Shown piece by piece: positions 12,082 through 23,677 of a stretch of DNA of 64,000 nt (the stretch's first letter is position 1; every line of letters begins with the position of its first letter). The notes below the pieces were generated by a model. The model saw only the letters and a program-made list of their open reading frames with translations, did no database searches and was not told the DNA's origin. The stretch spans positions 186,001 through 250,000 of the forward strand of contig BLZA01000049.1 in assembly GCA_013423385.1 (NCBI GenBank). The letters are read 5' to 3'. Both the position numbers and the translations under genes were made by a program. This DNA comes from Naganishia liquefaciens (Eukaryota; Basidiomycota; Tremellomycetes; Filobasidiales; Filobasidiaceae).

Positions 12082-12111
12082 GGATGGGATGGGATGGGAT
12101 GGGATGGGATG
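12082..12111. repeat. Pentanucleotide repeat (GGATG)6
   Basis: Six uninterrupted ggatg copies, about 170 bases upstream of the RGP1 start codon, in the region between the 25-base array and RGP1. Region 11841-12279 otherwise shows only a pyrimidine-rich stretch. Confidence 0.85.
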
Positions 12112-12279
12112 ACCGCACGTTGGAATGGATCCCTCGGTGCTGACTGACTCGGATGACTCATGATGAGCGGCCCGCGTGAATTTGCATCCGCGGCTTCCTC
12201 CATCAGCGCATCTCGCCGCCCTCCTCCTCCTCCTTCTCCTTCTCCTTTTCGATTCTCCTCCCCTTCCCCGCGGCCCATC

Positions 12280-13346
12280 ATGCTCACCGTCAGCCTCACC
12301 CCGGACCGTCATGCATACTACCCGGGAGACATCCTCCGCGTGAGGATATGCTTTGCCCGTGCGGGCGCGGGAAGAGGGGAGGAAAAGCCCGTGCGGGAAG
12401 AACCGCGGCGCAGGCGAGGGGTCGTCGGTGTCGGCCACGGTGTCGTGGACACAGAGAGGCAGCAAGATTCAAAGGAAAGCAGAGGAGGAGAGGAGAGTTG
12501 CGTCGCAGAGACGTCCACGAGGGTGCCCGCCGCGCCCATCCCGCGACATCATCCGCACGCGCGAAAGGTTTCCGTCGCGCAACTCCCCACACCCGTAGCC
12601 ACGCCGATAGAGAGCCCCTCGCGTCCATCTTCGTCCTCGCTCGAGCCCATCCCCGAAGGCCCCGATGCGTCCACCGCGATCGAACCAGGCCAACGCGTCG
12701 ACTTTGACGCCTCCGCCTCAGCCTCAGCCTCCGCCTCCGCCTCCGCCTCCAACTCGGCCGACTACACCCTCATCACCCTCGCCGCCATCCACCCACACGC
12801 AACATTCACCCCTTCCCCCGCGTACATCCCCCCGGAACCACTCATTCCGCTGCGTTCCCTTCTCACGCACCAGCCCATCGGATCCGGCGCGTGGGCTCCC
12901 TCAGCCTCGGCTTCCGCACACATCATTGACCGTGCGGCCGGGGAGCGGGGTCTCACGGAAAGCCTGACGAGTCTTGCGCGCGGGTTGATTCCCGGTTCGG
13001 GTGCGGGGACGTGGGATGAGCGAAGGAGAGAGGTCTGGATGGGCAAAGGGCTCGCGGTGTGGGAAGGGGGGAGGGAGGTGGTCGGGGTGGATGTGAGGGT
13101 TGACGAGGGCGAGGCAGTCGAGTGTGAGTAGAGTCCCTGCGGCGCAGCCCTTTGCGGTTTCCCCCTGTTTTGCCTCGCTGATCGGCGTCTACCACACAGA
13201 CATCTACCAAGTGCCCATCCCTTCGCTCCTGCCTCCGACATTCAAGGGCAAAGCCCTCTCATTCGCCTACACCGTTCGTCTCTTTCTGACTGTCTCGCTC
13301 CCTCCGAGCTCCTCGGCGCGGGGGAATAGCCAACGGACGACTTCAT

Positions 13347-13409
<63 letters not shown>

Positions 13410-14546
13410 CATCATCATGGGGACTCTGGCGGCGCGGACAAGGGTCGCGTGATCCCGGCGGCGGCGGACGAACGCTCGAACGGGAAATGAGCGTCCCGAT
13501 TCGGGTACTTGCGCGCGTGGCAGTCCCACCGACGACAGAGACCTACGACCTCCTCCGACCCATCATTGCCCGTACATCCGACGCGTCCGTGCGCCGTCTC
13601 GGGGATCCTGCGCCCGCGCGCCGCAAGCAACGGACAGAACAGACCCGTGGAGCGTGGATCAAGGCGCTAGTGGAGGAGGTGCGGCGGGAGCGGGAAGGGG
13701 CAGGGCCCAGCGAAGCCGAGACGGTGGAGCGTATCACGGGACGCGAGGCCGTGCGCGCGTTGGTACAATCCAGTCGACCAGGTGAGGACGGCTGCCGCAA
13801 GAAAAGGTATTCAGCCGCGCCCCGAGCTAACGTCCCCGCCGCGCCCCAGGCCGATTCGAGATTGTCAAGCGGCACCATGAGATTGCTGTCCTCGAGCTTC
13901 CGCGCACGGCGTGGCGGACGGGCGAGCAGGTGCACGGATACGTGCGGTTTCATCGTCGGCACGCGCGCTTCGACGTGCTCAAGGTGAGTTGTGCCGTCCC
14001 CCCAACGCGGGCCGGGTGGGCGCGCTGATCGAGTGGAACGGGCAGGTATCGATCGACCTGGTGACGACCGAGACGATTCCGCCGCCGCTCCTGCCTACCA
14101 CTGCCGCTTCCGGTGCCGCCCCTTCTGCTACCGACCCGGGCCCGCTCCTCCGACGGACAATCGCCACGTACGGCAACGCCTACACCACCGATCTCGCCAG
14201 CCTTGGGTTCTCGCTCGGGATCCCCCGCGGCGCCACGGCCGCGTTCGAGGTCGGGTTCGGGAACGCGGCGGACGGACAAGGCGGGCTCGCGTGGGCGCTG
14301 CATGTCAAGTTCTTGGTCACCGTTCGGCACCGAGACGGGGTGGTGCAGCGGGAGAAGGCACCGGCCGGTGACGGCCACGGTGACGTTGCGTGGGAGCGTT
14401 CGGGCATGACGGGGCAGCTTGTGCGGCGCGGACAGGCAAAAGAGAGCGAACTCGATGTGGATATCGTCGAGTGTATGATCCCCTTGACCGTGCTGCCTCA
14501 CGACGAGGGCAAGGCGGAATCGGCCTTGTTTCAAGTGCTGACATGA
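12280..14546 (+). CDS. RGP1: Rgp1, Rab6/Ypt6 GEF subunit
   Basis: Arrestin-like subunit of the Ric1-Rgp1 complex that activates the Rab Ypt6/Rab6 at the Golgi. The chosen start (12280) gives MLTVSLTPDRHAYYPGDILR, the usual first beta strand; an in-frame ATG at 12160 would add a Pro/Ser-rich leader of 40 residues. Introns lie at about 13123-13199, 13782-13848 and 13985-14045. Family features are KGKALSFAYTVRLFLTV, VPIRVLARVAVPP, RFEIVKRHHEIAVLELPR and a C-terminal strand with HVKFLVTVRHR. It ends LFQVLT. Low-complexity inserts are marked: an Ala-Ser dipeptide run near 12709-12755 and a poly-Ala run from a CAG tract at 13356-13406. The gene is convergent with GDH2. Confidence 0.82.
13344..13418. 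repeat. Symmetrical trinucleotide repeat (CAT)4(CAG)17(CAT)4
   Basis: Inside an RGP1 exon. The reading frame turns the CAG tract into poly-Ala and the flanking CAT copies into Ser. All copies are perfect, which suggests recent expansion. Confidence 0.9.
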
Positions 14547-14647
14547 CTCATGCAATGGAGACTAACCAAATACAAACAATGGGAGAAAAAACATATGCAT
14601 TAATATTCTGAAAGCCCCCTCTAGCCCGCGTAGTGTCCGTGATCCGA

Positions 14648-17600
14648 CTATTGCTCTGACTCGAGCGATCGGAAGAATAGGTAGAATTCGACCGGTGAAA
14701 AGTCCATGCCGCGTGAAAAGATGAAGCTCGAGGCAACGTGGACGCTCCAGAGTGCTCGCAGGTACTGCAGGGAAAAAGTCAGCAAGCAGCCCCGCTCGAC
14801 GTAAATTCCCCTCGACTTACCGATTCCGGCAACCGCTTGAGCAGCTCGTCCAGCCCAACCTTGTCAACGAGCGTCTTGGGGAACGCACGTCGAAGCACCA
14901 ACCGTCGACTCTTCTCGTCGTTGAACAAGTCGGACGTCTCGAGTTCACCCTGCAGATCGTTGAGCGCAGTCGCGAGACGATCCGAAATCAAGGTTCGCGC
15001 GACACGTCCGCCTTGGCGGGCGTACTCCTTGTTGATGGCGACAAATTCGGCAGCTGCGTTTTCCGTAATCTTGTCTTGAATGTCCTTGACATAGCTCTTG
15101 TCTGCGAAGAGGTCAGCAGTGGCATGGATAACAGTAAACCTTTTCCACTCACAGAACGCGGACGGCTCGTCCTTGAACATCATGAGACTCTCATACTCGT
15201 CGTCCTTCAACGCCAAACCAGCGAGCACTTCCTGCGACGACGATGTCACACCACCCTTGTTGGCACTGCTGTCCTTGTACAGCTCGACGCCCCGCTTTTC
15301 CAGGAACAATCGTGCTTGCTGGGTGATGAACAGGTTGGCACCCTCGACCACGTATTGGAAGTTGCATCGACCTTCCGAGTCAAACAGCTTGTTGACATTG
15401 GAAATGTTGATCGCCTCCGGTCGGCCTCCGCAGGGCACAAAGATATCGCACTTGAACCTAAAGTGGGCCGTGTTTCGGAAGTGCATACCGTCCGCAATGA
15501 CTTCGCCAGATGGCAACGTCACGTCCTTGTCTTCGACCAAGACGACGAAACCATCCTTGGACAGCTTGGATCGGTCAAAGTGCGCCGAAGGAAGACGCGC
15601 ATTGGCCATGCGCAAGAGCTCGGTACGGTCGAGTCCGTGCGGGTCGTGCATGACACCCGTTCCGTCAATAATCGTGACCGTCTTGTCGTTGCTAAGCTTG
15701 ATTTCGTTGCTGCCCAAATCACCGTCCGGACCGCCAGAAGACATCTTGGTAATGTCCTTTTCGCGCAAGCCATGGCTTCGGTAGATACCGGCGACGAATT
15801 GACGAACACTCAGACTCGTCATGCCGTAGACGTCGTGAGGAATACCGCCCAGAGTGGAAGCCGTCTTACCGGTGGTGAACGATTTCCACCAAGGTGCGCC
15901 TCGCTTTCGCGCGTGGTGGCACGCCCAGTCCATGAGGTCGGCAGTGTTCTACTCGCGATATAAGCGCGATGTGCAGCAAAAGGCAACGTTTAACTCACCT
16001 CGTCGGGACCAAAGAAGAGGATCTCGGGCTCGGTGCGGCCAGAAATGTCCACAATCTTGCCCTTGATACCCGGAGTCTGACCGGGAATAAGCAAGTCGAT
16101 GATGGAATCGACAAACTTTTCAAAGCACAACTTGAAGGAAGCGCCCAGGTTGGGCAAGATGGCTGCCTTGGCACCACCTTCCACGATCAGGCAGTTCTTC
16201 TTTTGCTGCGTGCTTGACAAGGCGTACGCCTCATCGAACAAGGTACGGGCGTTTTTGTTGTAGTCTTCCTTGCCTCGCGAACGAACGATTCGCACACCGC
16301 CTCGAGCGACATCCTTGAATCGGACATGGAAACCTCGGAAGTCGCTGCCGACGACAAAGAAGATACCGAATGGCGCCAAGGGATACTCGACGGCCGGCAA
16401 GAAATCCGGCTTGAGTCGGAAAGACAAGGCCACCTCTGCGAGATTGTCAGCAGGTTTCTCACAGGCTGGAAATCGCGGGCCAACTCACTGGTAGGCTGGT
16501 AAAAGTTGGTCTTCAAGACATGCTTGTTGAAGATCAACAATGCCTCGAGAATTTGCCTGGCATTCTCGTCGGTTACCGTCTTCCTGATCTTGAGCAGCAA
16601 ATCGCTATCGGAAAGAGGCTGCTCCGTCTTGAGACGCTGGAAGGACAATGTCGGGGTCAATTGCGAAGCCTCATCGGCAGCCGGGTAGTGGGTCATGGCA
16701 AAGTTGATGTACAGCGCTCTGACCAATTCGGGGTAGCTCTGGATGACATCTCGAATCAGATCCCGAGTGAAAGTCTCGTCTCGCAACCTCGTTCGAATGT
16801 TCTGCAGCGCCTCGGCGTGGGTCGTATTGTTCTCGTCCAAGATGTTCTTGAGCGAGAGGTAGCTGCTGCCAAGTCGGTTGCAGAAATGCTGGGCAAAGAT
16901 CCATCCGACGTATGCGTAGGTTGCTTCCTGCACGGCGTGATGCGCATCCGGATCAGTGACACGAGCAGTGAAGAAGGGGTTCTCGGGCATGCAGTACAGC
17001 AACGATGTCTCCTTGATGACCTGGTGGATCGAGTGCTCGATGGGCGGAGCTTTCGAGTTGGGCATCGGGTTCAAGTACATCGAGATGATGGTGACACCGT
17101 TGGCAAACTGCTCGACGTACTTTCGGGCCGAGTACAGGCCGTAAAAGTGATACAGGTCGCTGAGTGCCGAGAAGAATTGTCGGGTACCACCCATCTTGTA
17201 GCCGATTACGACACGACGTTCACGGGACTCTTCGACCTCGAACAATTCAATGACGGGACCACTTCGCCTGACGACCTCGTCCATGACGCCCTGGTAGATT
17301 TCCAGGGTGTTGTCACTAGCCTTTTCCAGGAAAGAGACATCAGATACTGATCGAATATCGACGTGCCTGTTTTCCGAATCCATGTCGTTCTCCAGAGCTT
17401 TCGGTGCATTGTCCGGGAATTTGCATCGGGTGACAAAGTAGCATCGGACTTGCTGGGACGAGGAAGCAGAGATGGCTCCCGTCGAACGATATGTTTCCAG
17501 ACGGTAGGCCTTGCCCACGGTGGATTCGTTGAGGTAGAGCTGGTCGATCCGCTTCTCGACATGGGCACCGGGACCTTCTGTGACGGACACACCGGGTTTT

Positions 17601-18183
17601 GATGTGTGGATAAAGACGGCACCTTCCTTCTTCTTTCCGCCAGTCTTTGCACTCGTTTCTTCATCGGTGATGCTTTCCAGGTCGATCGTGAGTTTCGTCG
17701 GGTCGTGCTTGGTGTAGGCGAGAACCTTGGCGGCATAGAGCGAGAGAACAGCTTCGGCAATGGTGATCGGCAGCTCGTTCATAAAGTAGGTGTTGTCGAT
17801 ACCCAGAGACTGGTAATACCATCCGACTTCGCCGGCGACAAGTTCTCGCGGAATGAACCCCTGTGCAAGCACGATTCGTTCCACCTCTTTTCGCTGTTGC
17901 TCCTTGGCCGGGAAGTCGGTGGCCTTGTAGCCACTGCAGAACGGGAAGGTAAGCCAAGAAAAGGCTTGACATTCAGTATACTTACATAGTATCCTTTCGG
18001 ATACGGTTGATGTTGGAATCTGAGCCATTGCGAGACAGACTGCCGTTGCCATTTGGCGTGGAAGCTTGAAGCTGGGCAATGTGTCAGAATAGTGTAACCA
18101 AAGGCATGACGGGGGCCGCTTACCTGTTCGAGCTTCTTCGACAAGCCGTTGACAGCTTGTGAATCTGTTGCTGCAGACGTCAT
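14648..18183 (-). CDS. GDH2: NAD-specific glutamate dehydrogenase, large type
   Basis: Oxidatively deaminates glutamate to 2-oxoglutarate with NAD+, linking amino-acid use to the TCA cycle. Length, about 1,050 residues, fits the fungal 115-kDa class. The start at 18183 gives MTSAATDSQAV. The N-terminal regulatory half is followed by the catalytic domain: FRGFHVRFKDVARGGVRI, LIVEGGAKAAILPNLGASFK (substrate Lys region), ISGRTEPEILFFGPDE, then the nucleotide-binding part with VVEGANLFITQQARLFLEKR and YKDSSANKGGVTSSSQEVLA. The last exon encodes VEFYLFFRSLESEQ and stops at 14648. Introns sit near 14765-14820, 15093-15152, 15952-15997, 16437-16490 and in the 5' region. Long open frames on the opposite strand here are shadows of this gene. 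Confidence 0.93.
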
Positions 18184-18247
18184 GTTGTATACGCTCTTGG
18201 GTGACTGATGGAACGAGGTGGGGTCAGCATTCGTGCGACAAAGCCGC

Positions 18248-18256
18248 TATATATAA
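18248..18256 (-). promoter_or_regulatory. TATA-box candidate for GDH2
   Basis: TATATATAA (reading the + strand) lies about 65 bases upstream of the GDH2 start codon at 18183. Confidence 0.45.
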
Positions 18257-19759
18257 TGTTCCTCGCTGCAGAGAAACTCTCGCATCCACGACGCGCCAAG
18301 GTGGCCGAGGGTTGGACTCCCTTGTGCAGAGATAACGTTTCCGTCATCAAGAGCGATAACTACCTCCGGAGCGTTGGTTTCTTCTCACCAATCCGATGAC
18401 TGTATCGACCTTATCAGACCATGTCTTCCCTCCTTTGTCTTGTCGGCCGTGCAGGATCGTGTCGTTTCAATCTCTACCGGTTACCTCAGCGGACTCGAAC
18501 GCTCTCCGATACAGCCCCTCGCGCTGAGACCCAAATCGAGATAGCAGGAAGGACTCACTGGTTTGAAGAAGCTTTTGTCTCGCCGACGATGAGATTTGGA
18601 TTCGGGGTATAGGGTCTGCTGGTATGGGAGCTGAAAAGCTGGATGTAGTGGTTGAAACGGTTGCTCAAGCCGAAGTATGCGTGTAACGATAAGCGATTTA
18701 TTTGATCCGTCCCAGGCAGAGTCGTCTAACGGATTCTATAGCCAAGTGTTATATATAATCTACTGCGCAAGCATCTCCACGACGCAGCGCTCTCGTGGAA
18801 GCTGGGGTGACCCCATGATGTGGGAAGAGATCAGATGACCTTGACGAACTTTTTGGGAAAGCGATGGCAGCATCAGCAAAGCCACATGGCGAGCTGAGCA
18901 CAAGCAGCTGCCTAAGCGGGACCATCAACAATGTCATCTGGCCAATTTCGATTTTCTCGCATTACGCGGAGATTTTTTCGCGTCCAGCTCTTCCTTTAAT
19001 TTCGAATCGCAGACTTTGGGATGAGCGAACAAGATAACGAGCAAGCGGGCAAAATGGTGGGAAGGCTGACTCTCGCATCTGTTATGCTTGAGCTCTATTG
19101 AGGTCGATAAGATCGTCGTCCGATAGATAGGCTTTATTGGATGAGAACGATTGCGCTCCAAGCAGCTATCGCCTTACCCTTCGTTTGTGAAAGGAGACCC
19201 TCGAGTGTCTTTAGATCCTCGACCCGTCCTCAACGTTGTACTCTGACCTGCCGCATGCCAAGTTGGTGTAATCTTATCAGTTTCTGACGGGTTTTGGGCA
19301 GTCAAATGGGGAGCAGAATACGGCCCTCCCGCTTTGGCTGTGTCTTTGCTGGACCAGCTGATCGATGGACAGTTCTGGACAGCTGGCGATCCAGCGGTCA
19401 GCTGACTCGGACGCCCGGACATAAGCTTCCGGCCAGGATTTCAATTCCTCGTCACTGCGCACGCGGCCAACCGCGAAAAGAGACGCAGCCGAAAAACGCC
19501 AACTCTCGCGGGGGAGATGAGTTGAGGTTGTGTTGTCTGACATTTCCTCCTGCGGCCGCCGAGCGTGTGCCGATGCGACTTGCACACGTCATCCGAGCCG
19601 AATCGGTCCGTGCCAAGCCTAGATTGTTCCTAAACTCTCTCTCTCACCCACATCTGTCACTGGTACGAGTATCTTGACTCGCTCGTGGAGTGCTCAGCCT
19701 TCAAACAGCCGTCTTTAGTCTTCGCAGGGATACCCCTGGGAAGCTTACAGCACTTCCGC
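18257..19759. other. Long intergenic region, no gene seen
   Basis: About 1.5 kb between GDH2 and the next gene, both reading away from it, so it carries two promoters. Short ORFs on both strands look random. A second TATATATAA-like stretch sits near 18750 with no gene evidently attached. Confidence 0.5.
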
Positions 19760-21721
19760 CATGGGGAGCCTGGCCTTCTTGTCGGACACCTTGAGAGGTG
19801 TATCCAGCCATAACGCTTCGCAAACGGTAGTTCATAAACTCTTTCTACAACCCGCCTCGCTGCCTTTGGCGATAATGGCCAGCCAGGCGCTTTTCTTCGC
19901 GGTGCAATCGGTCGCAGTGTGAGCTTTCTACCTAACCGGCCCTTCATTCCTGATGGTTTCTCCTTGCAAAGTCGGCGACAACTTCGACTCATGAAATCCC
20001 CCTCGTGGATACCGCCCGAGGCCGTCGAAGGAGAGCCCAAGAATGCCCCGATTCACGCATCTCGTGTCCGCCAGATGCTAGTAGCAACTTTCATCGGGTA
20101 TGGAGCTTCTTTTGGTCTCACTGTTCTGCAAGTCTCCGCGGGATGGGATACCGCGTGGAGAGTCGCTGTAGAGGTAGGGAAGTGGTCTGCCCGGAAATTT
20201 GGCTTGACGCGGCCATATGTGAGCCCGGGAACGACTTACTGTGCTGCCATGCTCAGTACTGCTGCCCTTTAGCTCGTCGCCAACCCAGTGTTTGTCCTCC
20301 TGGATCTCGCGCTCACCAATATCGTTCAGAACCTCGGCACAACATTGTATCTTGCCTACAGCTCGCCCGACATTTTTCCCGAGACTGCCAACCTGTCATA
20401 CCTGGGACGCTTGAAGGCTCGACTCAGTCGCTCTTGGAACGCATCGACATTTAAGATGTGGTTTCTCAAAGCGTTCGGCGGCTTCTTCCTGCCTACACTG
20501 TCAATGACGCCGGGTATCATAGTTGCTTCACAGGTCCAACACGATTTCGAAAAAGGCTTGTACAACTCAACCTCTAAAGCGGTTACGCATCTGGCTGGAG
20601 CGGGACTGTAAGTTTGCGGTTAACATCCTAGCTTTTATCCACAAGCGAGCTCATGTTCCCTTGACAGATTGACCGTGACTCTAGCCGGAGTGATCGGTGC
20701 CTCGCTGCCGTTTCTCTTCTTCACGGACGAGGACTTTGCCGAAAGAGGAAAACCCTTGCCGACCAAACCGACCAGGAGAAAGATTGAACACTGCCCATTG
20801 GAAGGATTAGAGTCACGCGGCATTCAGCTGAAGGCAAAGGACGGGAACCTCAGCTACGATCGGTCTAGTATGGAAGCGCTGGTGGCCGAGGTGATGAAAG
20901 AGGTGGGATATCAAGAGACAGTCAAGATCATCATTGGGCTGGATACGGACCAGGAATTTGCCGAGACGTGGCTGTTTTTCATGCCGTCAGTGACCTCAAG
21001 CGAAAATGGGATTCGCGCTTATCCCTTGCTCAAAACAGTCGCCTGGACAGGAACGGTGCCCTCTTCCTCTCCCAGCGTCAGCTCGAGATTTTCGAACCGT
21101 GCGAGCTCAAGACCTTGATCGGTGAGTTGTCCATGCGAGTTCGGTATATCCTCTCACGACGTGCCCCTTCCAGCGAGAGCTCTTCTCCCCGGGTTGAAAC
21201 AGCCTTTCGACCTCAAGACCATCGCTATCAATTTCGCCGTCGCCCCCATACCGCTTCTCGTCCCCTTCGGACTGTACTGGCTGGTCCGGAAGATCCCTTA
21301 TATCTTTGACGGAATGATTCCTACGTGGGCTACGTACGGGAATTTCGTTCCGCTGGTAATTTTCTCGGCGGCCATGTATGCGCTCGTACCATGGACGTCC
21401 TATTCACAAAAGATTGCAGCCAACGCCATTGCCAAGCAGCTCTACCGGGACGACCAACGCATCGTCCACATATCCCCCGAATACGCCAAGGGCTGGGCCG
21501 GCGTCTTGCGAAAACATCGAAGGCTCTATCCGCTGTACAATGAGCCAGAGAGCTTCATTTGGGATTATGGGAGTCTGGACCCTTTGTAAGTCGCTCCTTG
21601 CAGGTCGATTCCCTTGTTTAGAGAGTTCTCTTGCGATAGCTTTGAGACTTGGTATGCGTCGTTTGGAACAAGGTCAGAAGGGCCTGGTCTTGCGCAGCGT
21701 CTGCAAAAATTGCCTCAATGA
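19760..21721 (+). CDS. Unknown multi-pass membrane protein
   Basis: I do not recognise the family. The start at 19760 gives MGSLAFLSDTLRGVSSHN; introns follow at about 19919-19970, 20221-20273, 20609-20667, 20996-21050 and 21121-21173. Predicted membrane segments include LPLAIMASQALFFAVQSVAV, MLVATFIGYGASFGLTVL, the segment around GFFLPTLSMTPGIIVA, LLTVTLAGVIGASLPFLFF, the segment around FAVAPIPLLVPFGLYWLV, and FVPLVIFSAAMYALVPW. A soluble loop holds DRNGALFLSQRQLEIFEPCE. The last exon is joined by a 36-base intron after DYGSLDPL and ends RLQKLPQ at 21721; without that join the protein would stop at 21589. The exon chain is clean, so this looks like a real expressed gene. Confidence 0.65.
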
Positions 21722-21837
21722 GGGTATACCGGAGAAACGATACTTGCTGTTGATTATATTGGCAGGTATCACCAGTCAAGAATGTATTACAACTGGAATT
21801 TGGACCAAGCTCCACTCTTTAGAATTATATTTGCAGA

Positions 21838-23310
21838 TTATTGCCATCCTCCTTGAACGACTCTAAGCTGAAACCGCTTGATGATGTATCCAACCCCAAC
21901 GGGCCCAATGACCGTGCAAAGGACGATCGCCCATGTTGTAATGAGAAATCCATCCTCGTCCAGCTGCTGCTCAGGCGTTGTATAGGCGATCTGCGAGATC
22001 CTGAGAAGACAGATGAATGTTAGCGCCATGCAATTCGATATCAGAAAGCCCACTGACAGCAGGCCGATCTCGCCTCGTGCAATCATCGCAAAGCTCAACA
22101 ACAAGGCGGCCGGTAATCTCGCCCGCAGCGTCTCCTTCCACGTCGCCTTGCGCTTACCCTCTATCGGCCAGAACAGGATCCATCCCCCCGTGAGCGCCTT
22201 GCCGAGAAGCATAAAGAGCGTATAAATGAGGCCCTTCCAGATGACTTTGCCTGGCCAAAGGGGGATGTCCGATGGAGCCGAAGAAGACGGGGAGGAGTAG
22301 GTAGACGAGGATCGGGGAGACATAGCGCGCGAACGTGGTGATGAAGGTTGTGGTCGGTGGTAGAACGGAAGCGGGCAATGAATGGCTGAGTGCATGGCGA
22401 GAAGACAGTCGACCCAGGGCGAATGGTGGCGGCTGACCCGACGCACGTCGCAGACGGCTTTCAGAAGGCATGTCGATGCCCTCGAGCTCTCGCGCCGGGA
22501 GACTTGCCCCTCTTCCCCGGCGCGTCGCGTACAGGTAGCTTGGACGAGATGATCATCCTCTTCGACTGGACGAAGAACGAGATGACGAGCCCGCCGACGT
22601 AGACGCCATATAAAGGCGACGTTCCTGCATATCGCGCGGCCGCCATCATCCCCGATAAAAACGACAGCCATGATCGTCAATAACCCGGATCGCCCAGCCT
22701 TGACACGATAAGAAGACCGCGTGGGCCGCATGTAGGTCGCCTGATGCCGAAGCGGGTGATCGCCACGATTTCAAGGCTGAATAAAACGCCTATCGTTCGC
22801 CCTATATGCGCGCCGAGTGTCGAAGAGTTGCCTGAATCGTGTTCGCCGAGCAGACTGCCAATCTCGGAAAGAACAAACGCGACGACATCGTCCGCGACGG
22901 CTGCGCCCAAGAGAGCCGTTCCGCACTTCGTCTTTTGCAAGTCGAGGTCGGAGCCCGAGGCGCCGATATCAGCAAGGACGGTACCGAGTGATGTGGATGA
23001 GAGGGCGGTACCAGCGGCAAAGGCGTGAAGAAGGGGAAAGCCGAACATTGGTGTGAGCAGGAATGAAAAGGCGATGGGGACGAGGGGACCCGCGAGAGCA
23101 ATTGCGATGCAGAGAGAGAGTGAGGAGTACGGTCAGAGTTGTTAGGGGAGTGGTCATGCCGCCTATGCAGAGTATTCCAGATCAACCAAGCAGTCCAGCG
23201 CTGAGCACATATTGGGCGATCTGCTCAAAGACGTTGAGCAGGTACAGGTACGAGGACAGGACGAGCAGATCGGCTATGGCGGGATCATGGTGAGTGGAAT
23301 GTAACGGCAT
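21838..23310 (-). pseudogene. Decayed cation/proton antiporter (CPA2-type)
   Basis: Remains of a Na+(K+)/H+ antiporter of the Kef/CPA2 superfamily. The 5' part (start 23310) reads NVFEQIAQYVLSAGLLG, then lacks the segment normally between helices 1 and 3. Recognisable blocks follow in order: GGMTTPLTTLTVLL, AIALAGPLVPIAFSFLLTP, GTALSSTSLGTVLADIG, CGTALLGAAVADDVVAFVLS (ion-site helix with the Asp-Asp pair), LLTIMAVVFIG, ARYAGTSPLYGVYVGGLVIS, FARYVSPILVYLLLPVFFGS, IPLWPGKVIWKGLIYTLF and SFAMIARGEIGLLSVGF. Consecutive blocks lie in different frames without usable intron signals. Changes occur near 23112 (CT repeat), between about 22660 and 22710 (including a GGGG run) and near 22270. Either a pseudogene or a locus with several sequence errors; neighbouring genes show none. 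Confidence 0.7.
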
Positions 23311-23677
23311 TGGCAGGCCTTGGACACTGCAGTACGGAGCGTTGATGTTGGTGTGGTCCGAGGTCGATTGTGGGATCGCAGACGAGAACGACGAGAACGG
23401 TTGAAGCGGAATAATTAATAAGCGGGCGCCGTGTCCGTCTTCTCTCGCATATGCCCGGGGCGACAGGAGCGATCGAGGTGGTCGGGTGCTGTCTCAGTAG
23501 GGGGAGCGGATGCAGATCGCCGTAAGTGACTGACGTCAAGAGAAGCCAGACGAGTAAAAGGCGAAGAGATGGCAGCGAAGGGGAAAGCGCTCATATTCAC
23601 ACCGCACCATCGCACCATGCACCACGCCTGAGACCACACTGGATCGCGAACAAAGCTACACACCCATCCCACACATC

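Noticed and set aside
13242-13529. Minus-strand poly-Leu protein
   Set aside because: It is the CAG tract of RGP1 read backwards.
14752-15963. 403-residue + strand open frame
   Set aside because: Lies opposite exons of GDH2 that encode a clear catalytic domain; the + frame has no recognisable domain and is a shadow.
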